DNA of 38,233 nt, taken from assembly GCA_030446745.1 (NCBI GenBank), contig JAUJMS010000012.1:1-38233 (forward strand), given 5' to 3'. Below are positions 1 through 7,723 of this stretch, one piece after another (positions within the stretch are counted from its first letter, which is position 1; every line of letters starts with the position of its first letter). The stretch is from Egibacteraceae bacterium. Lineage in GTDB: Bacteria > Actinomycetota > Nitriliruptoria > Euzebyales > Egibacteraceae. The position numbers and the translations under genes were made by a program. The notes under the pieces were generated by a model that was given only the letters and a program-made list of their open reading frames with translations, was not told where the DNA came from and did no database searches.

Positions 1-744
1 GCGTCGGCAAGACGGAGCTGGCTCCGCGCCCTCGCGGAGTTCCTGTTCGACGACGAGCGGGCGATGGTGCGCCTGGACATGGGCGAGTACGGCGAGAAGC
101 ACACCGTCAGCCGCCTCGTCGGAGCGCCGCCCGGCTACGTCGGCTACGAGGAGGGCGGCCAGCTCACCGAGCCGGTGCGCCGCCGGCCGTACTCGGTCGT
201 GCTGCTCGACGAGGTCGAGAAGGCCCACCCGGACGTGTTCAACGCGCTGCTCCAGGTCCTCGACGACGGGCGGCTGACCGACGGGCAGGGCCACACCGTC
301 GACTTCCGCAACACCGTCGTGATCATGACGAGCAACCTCGGGTCGCAGTGGATCCTCGACCCGACCGAGACGGCCGACGTCGTGCGCGAACGGGTCATGG
401 CCGCGGTGCGCGAGCACTTCCGCCCCGAGTTCCTCAACCGCCTCGACGAGATCCTCATCTTCGACCGGCTCGGTCTGGCCGAGTTGCGGGCGATCGTCGA
501 CGTGCAGCTCGAACGGGTCCGCGCCCGCTTCGCGCAGCGCGACCTGTCACTGGAGTTGACCGACGCGGCGCGCGACTGGTTCGCCGAGCGCGGCTACGAC
601 CCGGTGTTCGGCGCCCGCCCGCTCAAGCGGGTCCTGCGCCGCGAGCTGGAGGACAAGGTCGCGCTCGCCCTGCTCGACGGCCGCCTCGCCGAGGGCGACA
701 CCGTCACCGTCGACGTCCGCGACGGGGCGCTGACGATCGCCTGA
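1..744 (+). CDS. clpB: ATP-dependent chaperone ClpB, C-terminal part (5' end outside window, one frameshift)
   Basis: ClpB is a hexameric AAA+ disaggregase that works with DnaK to rescue aggregated proteins in the cytoplasm. What is visible is most of the second AAA+ domain. The end of Walker A (VGKTEL, bases 3-20) is followed by [20 protein letters not shown], Walker [14 protein letters not shown], the sensor-1 region MTSNLGS, the arginine-finger region [11 protein letters not shown], and the C-terminal small domain ending [15 protein letters not shown]. The Walker A stretch is read in frame 3 and everything from about base 25 in frame 1, because one extra base lies in the ctggctccgc stretch (21-25). 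The first in-frame ATG (64) is internal and not a real start. The gene runs off the left edge. ClpC is an alternative, but the lack of a ClpC-like tail and the motif wording favour ClpB. Confidence 0.93.
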   Translation, partial: ASARRSWLRALAEFLFDDERAMVRLDMGEYGEKHTVSRLVGAPPGYVGYEEGGQLTEPVRRRPYSVVLLDEVEKAHPDVFNALLQVLDDGRLTDGQGHTVDFRNTVVIMTSNLGSQWILDPTETADVVRERVMAAVREHFRPEFLNRLDEILIFDRLGLAELRAIVDVQLERVRARFAQRDLSLELTDAARDWFAERGYDPVFGARPLKRVLRRELEDKVALALLDGRLAEGDTVTVDVRDGALTIA

Positions 745-791
745 CGCTGGCGGTGCCGGCAGCCTGAGCCGGTCGCGGCACACTGCCCGCG

Positions 792-1370
792 ATGGGCGGC
801 GAGCCGCGACACGGACTGCCTGCCCGCCTGCGCGACCGCGTGGGCGAGGCCGGCCTCGCGCTGTACGCCCTCGCCGGCGGCGTCGTCGCGGTCGCCGCCG
901 TCGCGCTCGCGGCGCTGCTGCTGGCCAAGCCGCTGCTGTTTCCGAGCCTGGGGCCGACGGCGCTGCTGTTCTTCGAACATCCGCTCCAGCGGTCGGCGAG
1001 CCCGCGCAACGCCATCGGCGGCCATCTGCTCGCCGCGGCCGTCGGACACGCGACGCTGGTGATCTTCGGCCTCGTCGACGACCCGGCGGTCCTCGTCGGC
1101 GGCATCACGTTGGCTCGCGTCGCGGCGACATCGGTGTCGCTGGCGGTCACCGGCTGCCTGCTCGTCGCCCTGCGCGTGCGCCACCCTCCCGCCGGTGCCA
1201 CGACGCTGACGGTGACGCTGGGTCTGTTTCCGCAGCTGTCCGACCTTGCCTTCATCGCCGGGGGCGTGGTGCTGCTCACCGTCGTCGCGATCCTCGTCAA
1301 CCGCGCCATCGGTGTGCAGATGCCGCTATGGGACCCGCTGCGGGGCGACCCCGACGACGCTGGCGAGTAA
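792..1370 (+). CDS. HPP family integral membrane protein
   Basis: This 192-residue membrane protein belongs to the HPP family (DUF/Pfam HPP). Members are four-helix proteins, some of which have been linked to nitrite transport in plastids and cyanobacteria; the substrate here is unknown. Visible signatures are FPSLGPTALL with downstream SPRNAIGGH near residues 50-80 and the name-giving HPPAGATT at about 137-144. There are hydrophobic segments at about 23-45, 78-96, 115-130 and 152-172. It starts at ATG 792, 47 bp after clpB, with no clear Shine-Dalgarno; CACACT lies 7 nt upstream of the ATG and could be a weak leaderless -10. It converges with the small gene ending at 1383. Family assignment is confident; a transport role is inference. 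Confidence 0.85.
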   Translation: MGGEPRHGLPARLRDRVGEAGLALYALAGGVVAVAAVALAALLLAKPLLFPSLGPTALLFFEHPLQRSASPRNAIGGHLLAAAVGHATLVIFGLVDDPAVLVGGITLARVAATSVSLAVTGCLLVALRVRHPPAGATTLTVTLGLFPQLSDLAFIAGGVVLLTVVAILVNRAIGVQMPLWDPLRGDPDDAGE

Positions 1371-1382
1371 GGCCGCGGGCGG

Positions 1383-1586
1383 TCAGTCGTCGGGGCCGCG
1401 GACGCGGTCCTCGAGGTTCGCCGCCGACGTCAGCAGCAGGGTCGGGTCGATGCCCAGCGACTGGAGCGTGTCGGCGTCGGCGGTGGGGTCGACCTCGTCG
1501 GGCAGCTCGCGGTCGGCGCGTTCGGCGCGCTCGAAGTCGCCCTCGGTGAGGAACTGCTCGATGAGGTGGGCCTTGGGAATGCGCAC
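1383..1586 (-). CDS. small conserved protein, paralogue of its upstream neighbour
   Basis: A 67-residue acidic helical protein starting at GTG (1586-1584). It aligns end to end with the product of the gene just upstream (1593-1787). Both begin M-x-I-x-K-x-x-[IL]-I and share an AERADRELPDEVDP-type core followed by L-x-x-[FL]-G-[IL]-[DN]-P. The two genes are six bases apart and no Shine-Dalgarno is visible here, so translation is probably coupled to the first gene. I recognise the pattern from unannotated small actinobacterial proteins but know no function. There is no signal peptide or membrane segment. The tandem arrangement points to a local duplication. Confidence 0.72.
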   Translation of the reverse strand: MRIPKAHLIEQFLTEGDFERAERADRELPDEVDPTADADTLQSLGIDPTLLLTSAANLEDRVRGPDD

Positions 1587-1592
1587 GGCGCG

Positions 1593-1787
1593 CTAGAACT
1601 TCGGCAAGCCGCCGCCGCCGAGGAAGCGACCGATCAGGTCCTGCGGGTTGAGGCCGAAGCGTTCGAGCAGTCCGCTCTGCTCGGCAGGGTCGACCTGCTG
1701 CGGCAACTCGGACTCGGCCTGCGCAGCCTGGTCATGGGACCCCTGCTGGCGGAGCAGGTCGATGATCTGCTGCTTGTCGATCTGCAC
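1593..1787 (-). CDS. small conserved protein of unknown function, first of a tandem pair
   Basis: A 64-residue cytosolic protein starting at GTG (1787-1785), with a good Shine-Dalgarno (ccggaggtc) about 5 nt upstream on the minus strand. It begins MQIDKQQIIDLLRQQG, continues AAQAESELPQQVDPAEQ, then LERFGLNPQDLIGRF and a glycine-rich tail. This is a compact helical protein of the type conserved but uncharacterised in many actinobacteria. The neighbour at 1383-1586 is a diverged copy. It reads as an operon of two; a cytosolic helical adaptor is possible, but nothing in the sequence names a partner. Confidence 0.75.
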   Translation of the reverse strand: MQIDKQQIIDLLRQQGSHDQAAQAESELPQQVDPAEQSGLLERFGLNPQDLIGRFLGGGGLPKF

Positions 1788-1856
1788 GGCGACCTCCGGT
1801 GACGTCTTCGTCTGCTGTCTGCTGCGGGCTACCCCGACCGCCGGTCGGGCAACCTC

Positions 1857-1862
1857 TACGAT
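1857..1862 (+). promoter_or_regulatory. putative -10 box (TACGAT), leaderless start of the thioesterase gene
   Basis: TACGAT ends 8 nt before ATG 1871 and no Shine-Dalgarno precedes that ATG. The TAnnnT plus 7-8 nt spacing is the pattern of leaderless actinobacterial transcripts, and it recurs before several genes in this window. Confidence 0.45.
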
Positions 1863-1870
1863 CCGCCGCC

Positions 1871-2681
1871 ATGCCGTCGCAGTTCGACGCCGACACCGCG
1901 GTGCAGCGCCTTGCGCCCGGTTGCTACGCCGCGACGATCACGCCTCGCTGGAACGTCGGCGACAAGCCCAACGGCGGCTACCTGCTCGCGATCGCGCTGC
2001 GCGCCGCCGCTGCCGAGCTCGCGCAGCCTGATCCGTTCACCGTGACCGGTCACTTCCTGCGGGCCCCGCAGCCTGGCCCGGCCGACCTCGACGTCGAGGT
2101 GGTGCGCGCCGGTCGGAGCCACTCGACCGCCGCGGTGCGCCTGTCCGCCGACGGCAGCGAGGCCGTGCGGGTGCTCGCGACGTTCGGCAACCTCGGTCGG
2201 CTGTCCGGGCCGACCGTCCGCGCCGCCGAGCCGCCGGACTTCCCGCCGGTCGAGCAGTGCCTGCACGCGGAGAGCGTCATGCCAGGCGGCATCCCGGTCG
2301 AGATCGCCCGACGCTTCGAGTTCGCCGTGCACCCTGCGACGGTCGGCTGGGCGCGCGGGACGCCGACCGGCCGAGCCGAGGTCGGGGCGTGGATGCGCTT
2401 CGTCGACGGCCGCCCGTTCGACACGATGGCGCTGCCGCTCGTCGTCGACGCCCTGCCTTCCGGCCGTGTTCGACGTCGGCGCGCAGGGGTGGGTGCCGAC
2501 CGGTCGAACTGACCGCCCACGTCCGCGCGCGCCCGCCCCGGGCTGGCTGCGCGTGTGGGTCGCGACGCGTTTCCTCGCCGGCGGGTACCTCGAAGAGGAC
2601 GCCGAAGTCTGGGACAGCACCGACACGCTCGTCGCCCAGTCCCGCCAGCTCGCCCGCCTCGCCGGCCCGGTCGCCCGCTGA
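1871..2681 (+). CDS. acyl-CoA thioesterase family protein (TesB-like/4HBT), split by three indels
   Basis: The repaired product is about 269 residues and matches the actinobacterial TesB-like thioesterase family (tandem hot-dog folds), cytosolic enzymes that hydrolyse acyl-CoA thioesters. Family wording is clear: RWNVGDKPNGGYLLAIALRA at residues 26-45, TVTGHFLRAP, SHSTAAVRLS, then GWMRF-type and RPFDTMALPLVVDALP in the second domain, and VATRFLAGGYLEEDAEVWDS near the end. Three frame changes break it: an extra base near 2459, an extra base near 2502, and a missing G near 2535. Reading through them gives ALP-PAVFDVGAQGWVPT-VELTAHVRARP-APGWLRVWV, which is continuous family sequence, so sequencing error is more likely than decay. 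ATG 1871 is chosen over upstream GTG 1799 because the homologous region begins there and a -10-like box fits. Confidence 0.8.
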
Positions 2682-2690
2682 CCCGCGGTT

Positions 2691-2754
2691 CAGGTCGGGT
2701 CTCCGCCGCCCCAGGCGGAACGTCGACGTCAAACCGGCGGGGACGGCCGACCTG
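2691..2754. terminator. nested inverted repeats between thioesterase and PLP enzyme genes
   Basis: CAGGTCGG (2691-2698) pairs with CCGACCTG (2747-2754). Inside it, TCCGCC (2702-2707) pairs with GGCGGA (2714-2719) around a 6-nt loop. It follows the thioesterase stop by 10 bp. No T-tract follows, so termination is only a suggestion. Confidence 0.3.
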
Positions 2755-2778
2755 ACCGGCCAAGACCTACCGCCCCAC

Positions 2779-2784
2779 TAGCAT
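2779..2784 (+). promoter_or_regulatory. putative -10 box (TAGCAT), leaderless start of the PLP-enzyme operon
   Basis: TAGCAT lies 8 nt before ATG 2793, with no Shine-Dalgarno between. It would start the three-gene operon 2793-5433. Confidence 0.45.
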
Positions 2785-2792
2785 CGCTGGCG

Positions 2793-3920
2793 ATGCTGCC
2801 CGACGAGCGGGGTCTGCGCCCCGAGACCGTCGCGATCGCGGCGGGGGCGCCCCGCCGGGGCCCCGGCGACCCGCTCAACGTCGCGGTCACGCTGTCCTCG
2901 ACGTACCACGCCGGCGGCCCCGTCGGCTACGCCCGCGACGGCAACCCGACGTGGACGGCGTTCGAGGAGACGCTCGGCGCGCTGGAGGGCGGCACGGCGC
3001 TGGTGTTCGCGTCCGGAGCCGGGGCGATCAGCGCGGTGCTCGAGGAGCTGCCCGTCGGTGCGGTCGTCGTCGCGCCCGGTGACGCCTACACCGGCACCCG
3101 CGCGTACCTCGCTGATGCGGCGGCGCGTGGTCGGCTCGGGGTGCGCCTGGTCGACGTGGCCGACACCGAGGCGACGCTGCGCGCCTGCGCCGGCGCGGCG
3201 CTGCTGTGGATCGAGTCGCCGACGAACCCGCTGCTCGCGGTCGCCGACATCGGGGCGCTCGTCACCGGCGTCGCGGGCGGCGCCGTCCAGGTCGTCGTCG
3301 ACAACACCTTCGCGACGCCGCTCGGCCAGCGCCCGCTGGACGCGGGCGCCGACATCGTCGTGCACTCGGCGACCAAGCTCATCGCCGGCCACTCCGACGT
3401 GTTGCTCGGCGCCGTCGTCACCCGCGACCAGGCGCTTGCGCAGCGGTTGCACGACCGGCGCACCGTGCTCGGCGCGGTCGCCGGACCGTTGGAGACGTAC
3501 CTCGCGCTGCGCGGCCTGCGCAGTCTGGCGCTGCGGCTGGACCGCGCGAGCGCCAACGCCGAGGGGCTCGCGCACCGCCTCGCCGACCACCCCGCCGTGT
3601 CACGGGTGCGCTATCCGGGGCTGGAGAGCGACCCCGGGCACGCCCGCGCCGCCGCGCAGCTGCGCGGCTTCGGCACGATCGTGTCGTTCGAGGTGCGCGC
3701 CGGCGCCGCGGCCGCGCAGCGGGTCTGCGAGCGGGTGCGGCTGATCACCCACGCGACGAGCCTCGGCGGCATCGAGACGACGCTGGAGCGCCGCTGCAGC
3801 CACCCCGGCGAGGACTGGACGCCCGCGGAGCTCATCCGGGTCAGTGTCGGCTGCGAACACGTCGAGGACCTGTGGGCGGACCTCGCCCAGGCATTGGAGG
3901 GAGAGGACGCGCCGGCGTGA
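2793..3920 (+). CDS. Cys/Met metabolism PLP-dependent enzyme (cystathionine gamma-lyase/synthase type)
   Basis: A 375-residue fold-type I PLP enzyme of the trans-sulfuration family, cytosolic and probably tetrameric. The family breaks or makes C-gamma-S bonds in cystathionine, homocysteine or methionine metabolism. Visible landmarks: PLP-phosphate tyrosine/arginine YAR (46-48), WIESPTNPLL (139-148), Asp170 in VVVDNTFATPL, and the Schiff-base lysine K195 in HSATKLIAGHSD. The C-terminal domain has LITHATSLGGIETTLERR and RVSVGCEHVEDL, both characteristic. Length is slightly shorter than the usual 380-400. Whether it acts as synthase or lyase cannot be read from sequence alone. It starts at ATG 2793 and its stop overlaps the GTG of the next gene, so it leads a three-gene operon. 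Confidence 0.9.
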   Translation: MLPDERGLRPETVAIAAGAPRRGPGDPLNVAVTLSSTYHAGGPVGYARDGNPTWTAFEETLGALEGGTALVFASGAGAISAVLEELPVGAVVVAPGDAYTGTRAYLADAAARGRLGVRLVDVADTEATLRACAGAALLWIESPTNPLLAVADIGALVTGVAGGAVQVVVDNTFATPLGQRPLDAGADIVVHSATKLIAGHSDVLLGAVVTRDQALAQRLHDRRTVLGAVAGPLETYLALRGLRSLALRLDRASANAEGLAHRLADHPAVSRVRYPGLESDPGHARAAAQLRGFGTIVSFEVRAGAAAAQRVCERVRLITHATSLGGIETTLERRCSHPGEDWTPAELIRVSVGCEHVEDLWADLAQALEGEDAPA

Positions 3921-4642
3921 CGATCCTGGCGTGGCAACGCGGCGGGGAGCTGACCGGCCCGGCCGCGGTGCTCGTCCACGACTGGGCCGCCGACGCGAGC
4001 CGCTGGCAGGACACCGGCTGGATCGCGGGACTCGAGGCCGCCGGGCTCGCCGCCTACGTCCCCGACCTGCCGGGCCACGGCGAGTCCGCCGACGTCCTGC
4101 TGCCGCCCGACGCGGAGCCGGGAGCGTGGACCGCGGCGGCGATCCTCAACGACCTCGCGCGCCTCGGCGTCACGACCTTCGCCGCGGTCGGCCACGCGGC
4201 CGGCTGCCTTCCGGCAGCGCACCTGGCGGTGCGCGCGCTGGACCGCCTGTCGCGCCTGGTGCTCGTCGGCTGCGACGATCGGGCGGTGCTGCCAGACGGA
4301 GCCGAGGTCGCCGCCGGCCTGCGCGACCCCGCGGCGTCGGTGTGGCGCCCCGAGGCCGCCGCGGCGGTGGCACGCGCGCGCGCCGACCGGCGCCACCACC
4401 TGCCCACCCTCGCGCAGTGGGCAGAACGCGCGACCTGGCCGGCGGCGCCCCGTCTCGGCGCGCTGCGCAGCCCGACGCTGCTCGCCGTCGGGCGGAACGA
4501 CGATCACCGCGACCGCGCGCCACGGCTCGCGGCGCTGTTCCACGACGCGAGGCTGGTGACCGTCCCGGGCGACCGCGATTCGGCGCTGGCCTCCGCCGAG
4601 GTCGTGGCGGCGGTGACGGCGTTCCTGCGGGAACCGGCGTGA
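3917..4642 (+). CDS. alpha/beta-hydrolase fold protein lacking catalytic Ser and His
   Basis: A 241-residue cytosolic protein with the alpha/beta-hydrolase layout: VLVHDWAADASRWQ (oxyanion region, 18-31), VPDLPGHGES (48-57), the nucleophile elbow, a cap region, then LLAVGRNDD (acid, 188-196) and VPGDRDSAL (216-224). The elbow normally reads GHSxG but here is G92-H93-A94-A95-G96, so the nucleophile Ser is Ala. The usual GDH catalytic histidine is Arg220 (GDRDS). The acid remains plausible at D195/D196. It should therefore not be a normal esterase; a binding or regulatory role, or a different chemistry, is inference. Each change is one base from the canonical codon (GCG/TCG, CGC/CAC), but two independent errors are unlikely. 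GTG 3917 overlaps the upstream stop and its own stop overlaps the next GTG. Confidence 0.82.
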   Translation: MTILAWQRGGELTGPAAVLVHDWAADASRWQDTGWIAGLEAAGLAAYVPDLPGHGESADVLLPPDAEPGAWTAAAILNDLARLGVTTFAAVGHAAGCLPAAHLAVRALDRLSRLVLVGCDDRAVLPDGAEVAAGLRDPAASVWRPEAAAAVARARADRRHHLPTLAQWAERATWPAAPRLGALRSPTLLAVGRNDDHRDRAPRLAALFHDARLVTVPGDRDSALASAEVVAAVTAFLREPA

Positions 4643-5433
4643 CCGCTCGCCGGCGGATCGGCGCCGTCGCGGCCGGTGTGCCGCTCGCGCTGCTCGGGGT
4701 GCTCCTCGTCGAGGGTTGGTTCGCCGCGAACGCCGAGTACCTTCCCCACGACCCCGGCTACGTCATCGAGGCGACGCTGACACCGGCCGGCGCCCCGCCG
4801 ACCGCGGGTCCGCCGCTGCGGATCGTGATGCTCGGCGACTCGACCGTCGCCGGTGTCGGCTCGCCGACGCTGCAGACGTCCCTGCCGGTCCTCGTCGGCC
4901 AGCGCGTCGCCGACCGGCTGGGTCGCGCGGTCGAGGTCGTCGGCCTCGGGGTGTCGGGGGCGCGGACGCGTACCGTCCGCGACGAGCAGGTCCCGCAGCT
5001 CGTCGACCGCAGCGCCGACGCCGTCGTGGTCGTCATCGGATCCAACGACGTGACGCACGCGACGCCGCCGTGGCGTTTCGACGACCTCAGCCGCACGATG
5101 CTGCGCGCGGCGCGCGAGCAGTCAGGCGGCGCCGCGGTGATCCTCGCCGGCATCCCGCTGTTCGGCTCCGCCGACGCCGTCGCCGAGCCGCTGCGCTCCG
5201 TCGTCGGGCTGTACGCGCGGGTCCTGCGGCCGCTCCAGCGCGAGGCGGCGGCCGCCGTCGAGGGAGCGCACTTCGTCGACATCGCGCGCGACGCGAGCCC
5301 CCGATTCGTCGGTGTGCCCGAGGCGATGTCGTCCGACGGCTTTCACCCCGCCCCGGTCGGGTACGGCTTCTGGGCCGACGCGATCGCGCCCGCGGTCGCC
5401 GACGCGCTGCGCTCGGGCGCGACGTCCGGTTAG
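4639..5433 (+). CDS. SGNH/GDSL-family hydrolase, membrane-anchored or secreted
   Basis: A 264-residue SGNH hydrolase. An N-terminal hydrophobic helix (about 9-25) after a basic ARRR start suggests a signal anchor, placing the catalytic domain outside the membrane. The four blocks are present: block I VMLGDSTVAG with nucleophile Ser68, block II Gly in LGVSGARTRT, block III VVIGSNDVTH, and block V DGFHPAPVGYG with the Asp-x-x-His pair. Substrates of this family are esters of lipids, acetylated sugars or acyl chains; the substrate here is not predictable. GTG 4639 overlaps the previous stop (GTGA), making it third in the operon. Its stop TAG shares bases with the TAA stop of the convergent gene at 5430. 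Confidence 0.88.
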   Translation: MTARRRIGAVAAGVPLALLGVLLVEGWFAANAEYLPHDPGYVIEATLTPAGAPPTAGPPLRIVMLGDSTVAGVGSPTLQTSLPVLVGQRVADRLGRAVEVVGLGVSGARTRTVRDEQVPQLVDRSADAVVVVIGSNDVTHATPPWRFDDLSRTMLRAAREQSGGAAVILAGIPLFGSADAVAEPLRSVVGLYARVLRPLQREAAAAVEGAHFVDIARDASPRFVGVPEAMSSDGFHPAPVGYGFWADAIAPAVADALRSGATSG

Positions 5434-6131
5434 AACAGCTGCTCGGCGCGGTCGAGGTCGGCGGCGAAGTCGACCTCGACGCAGCCGAACGCCGAGATGT
5501 CGACCGGCCGGAACCGCATCCCGTCGAACTGGATCGCCGTCTCCATCCCCCGCTCGAAGTAGTCCTGCAGTGCGCACGCCTCGAGGTGGCGCACCAGCGT
5601 CGCCTTGTCGCGACCCGCGACGTAGTTGATGCCGACCGCCTCGCCGAGACCGCCGACGACGCCCTTGGACAACGCCGCGATGCAGCCGTCGTCGCCCAGG
5701 GTGTACTTGACCTCCTCCTCGCCGACGCTGGAGTGGTCGACGCACACGAAGCTTTCGTCCGCCTCCACGCATGACCGGGCCAGCTCCAGCACGCCCCGCT
5801 CGAACACCACGTCGCCGTTGAGCCACAGCACCCCGCCGGCGTGCGACAAGCGCAGCGCCTTGAGCAGGCTCTTGGACGTGTTCGTGTCCGAGTAGTCCTC
5901 GTTGTAGACGTAGAGGACGTCGGGGAAGGCCTCCATGATGAGGTCCTTCTTGAAGCCGACCACCACCGCGATCGAGCAGTCCCGGAACACCGCCCGCAGG
6001 TGCGCGATCTGCTGGTGCATGATGCTCGTGCCGGCGCCGTGCAGCGGCGTGAGCGGCTTGGGGAACGGCTTGGCGAGCCGCGAGCCGAGTCCGGCAGCCA
6101 GGATCGCGACCTGCAGTCGCGCGTCGTTCAC
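5430..6131 (-). CDS. sugar/choline-phosphate nucleotidyltransferase-like protein
   Basis: A 233-residue nucleotidyltransferase of the GT-A-like NTP_transferase family (LicC/GlmU/RfbA fold). The N-terminus carries AAGLGSRLAKPFPKPLTPL at 12-30, the NTP-binding GxGxR followed by a pKPl lysine. LWLNGDVVFE (about 103-112) supplies the metal-binding Asp, and VDFAADLDRAEQLF closes the protein. Such enzymes activate phosphocholine, glycerol-phosphate or sugar phosphates with CTP or another NTP. Its GTG overlaps the stop of the glycerophosphotransferase gene upstream (TGA shared within GTGA), so the pair is co-translated. That pairing suggests production of a CDP-alcohol donor or decoration of a glycerophosphate polymer (inference). 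Confidence 0.82.
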   Translation of the reverse strand: MNDARLQVAILAAGLGSRLAKPFPKPLTPLHGAGTSIMHQQIAHLRAVFRDCSIAVVVGFKKDLIMEAFPDVLYVYNEDYSDTNTSKSLLKALRLSHAGGVLWLNGDVVFERGVLELARSCVEADESFVCVDHSSVGEEEVKYTLGDDGCIAALSKGVVGGLGEAVGINYVAGRDKATLVRHLEACALQDYFERGMETAIQFDGMRFRPVDISAFGCVEVDFAADLDRAEQLF

Positions 6132-7606
6132 CGCGTCGCGCCTTCCCCGGCGGGCATCCCCGCGTCGCGGCGAGCGAACTGCTCCGCCACGTCGTCCGCG
6201 TGCGCGGTGCCTGGCGGGACGGCCCCGTTCTCCGCATCCGATGTGACCGTGCCGTTGTCCCCGCCCGACGTGACCGCGGCGTCCTCGGCGCCCGCCGTGA
6301 CGTTCGCGGCGTCGCCGCCGCGTGGCTCGCCGGCAGTTGCGCGGGCATCCTCGCGTTCGGCGAGCAGGCGGGTGCGAGCGGCGACGGCGTCGTCGATCGC
6401 CTGCAGGAAGCGTTGGGTGCTCTCGCCCGGCGCGAGGTCGCCGAAGTAGTAGTGGCGCACCCGCAGACGGTCGTCTCGACGGGTGTCAGCGCGCAGCGCC
6501 GTGGCGACCATCGCTGCGGTCTGCTCGACGTTCGTCGCGTCGATGACGTCGCAGCCCGCCGCGACCGGAGCCTCGCGCAGCAGGCGAGCGCGATCGTTGC
6601 GCCGGTCGGTCAGCAGCAGTGGCTTGCCGGTCTGCAGGTACAAGAAGTCAAGTCCCACGCTCGACACGTCGGTGACCATCGCGTCGCAACCGCTGAACAG
6701 GCTGTTGATCGGCGCGACGGTCTCCACGACGTGACCCGCCTCAGGGTCGGCCTGGTTGGCCTCGGCGATCGCGGCCAAGATGGCGGCGTGGCCGGCCGCC
6801 GTCAGCCCCTCCTTCACCCGGGAGTGTGGCTTGTAGACCAGGCGGTAGGCCTGCGTGTCGAGCAGCTGGCGCACGATCTGCTCGCCGTAGCAGTCCACCG
6901 AGCTGTAGTTCATCGCCTCGCGGTCCCCCGCCCAGGTCGGCGCGTACAAGACCGTCGGGCGCGTCGCGGGCGCCAGCGTCGAGGGGTGTTCCACGTCGAG
7001 CTGCGGCCGGCCGACGCAGACCAGGCGCCGCTCGTCGAAGTCGAGCAGGTTGCGCCGGTAGCGGTCCACCGCGGCGGTGCCGGCGACGAAGACGTGGTCG
7101 TAGGCCTTGGCGTTGTTGCTTGCCATCGACACCTTGTCGCTCTCGCCGTGGTTGACGTGGACGTGGACGGGGCGCTGGAACAGCAGCGCGTTGAAGTTGA
7201 GGTAGCTGTGGTTGACGTAGAGCATCAGCGTGATGTCCAGCCGCCGGCACAGGTCCTCGACGTCGGTCAGGCGGCGCACGTAGACGAGTCCGAGCTGCGG
7301 ATCGCGCTCCCGCAAGCGGGTGAACGACGAGCGGTTGCGCGTGACGACGAGCACCTCGTGGCGCTGGTGCAGCTGCTCGAGCACCGGCAGCCACTGCTCG
7401 AGCTGGTACAGCCGCGACGGCAGGTCCGCGAAGTACGCGACCACCCGCGGGTGGTCGGTCTCGCGGTGGAACTCCACGTCGAGCCTGGGCTCCACCGGCG
7501 GATCCAGCAGGCGGACGACCCGGTACAGGCGCCACGTGACGCCCTTGAGGACGCGGATGACGAGGCGCACGGCGACGGCCAGCGGGCGGCGCAACGACAT
7601 CCCCAT
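6128..7606 (-). CDS. CDP-glycerol:polyglycerophosphate glycerophosphotransferase family protein
   Basis: A 492-residue protein of the TagB/TagF family, peripheral at the inner face of the membrane, which transfers glycerol-phosphate or ribitol-phosphate from CDP-alcohol to a growing wall polymer. Landmarks: HVNHGESDKVSMASNNAKAYDHVFV, with the substrate-binding region and a catalytic-type His; VLYAPTWAGDREA; LVYKPHSRVKEG; and DAMVTDVSSVGLDFLYLQTGKPLL near the C-terminal half. An N-terminal basic hydrophobic stretch (LAVAVRLVIRVLKGVTWRLY) may bind membrane. I chose ATG 7606 because GAGGTG lies 6 nt upstream; the frame stays open to a further-upstream GTG at 7678. The last 60 residues are low complexity and include four 9-residue repeats. 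It is followed by the overlapping nucleotidyltransferase gene. Confidence 0.85.
   Translation of the reverse strand: MGMSLRRPLAVAVRLVIRVLKGVTWRLYRVVRLLDPPVEPRLDVEFHRETDHPRVVAYFADLPSRLYQLEQWLPVLEQLHQRHEVLVVTRNRSSFTRLRERDPQLGLVYVRRLTDVEDLCRRLDITLMLYVNHSYLNFNALLFQRPVHVHVNHGESDKVSMASNNAKAYDHVFVAGTAAVDRYRRNLLDFDERRLVCVGRPQLDVEHPSTLAPATRPTVLYAPTWAGDREAMNYSSVDCYGEQIVRQLLDTQAYRLVYKPHSRVKEGLTAAGHAAILAAIAEANQADPEAGHVVETVAPINSLFSGCDAMVTDVSSVGLDFLYLQTGKPLLLTDRRNDRARLLREAPVAAGCDVIDATNVEQTAAMVATALRADTRRDDRLRVRHYYFGDLAPGESTQRFLQAIDDAVAARTRLLAEREDARATAGEPRGGDAANVTAGAEDAAVTSGGDNGTVTSDAENGAVPPGTAHADDVAEQFARRDAGMPAGEGATR
6206..6313 (-). repeat. four 27-bp (9-codon) imperfect tandem repeats in the glycerophosphotransferase tail
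   Basis: Reading the minus strand, the encoded units are DAANVTAGA, EDAAVTSGG, DNGTVTSDA and ENGAVPPGT. The consensus is [DE]-x-[AG]-x-V-[TP]-x-[GD]-x. The phase is exactly 27 bp, each unit keeps the V codon at position 5, and the repeats lie in an Ala/Gly/Asp-rich linker outside the catalytic domain. Confidence 0.8.
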
Positions 7607-7723
7607 CGACGGGCACCTCGCAGAACGAACGGAACACCCGGCCGTTGCGCCCGCCGCGGCGTGGCCGACCGGGTACACGGCTCGCGACCGGACGACCCTA
7701 GCACCGCGCCGCCCGGTGTCCCC

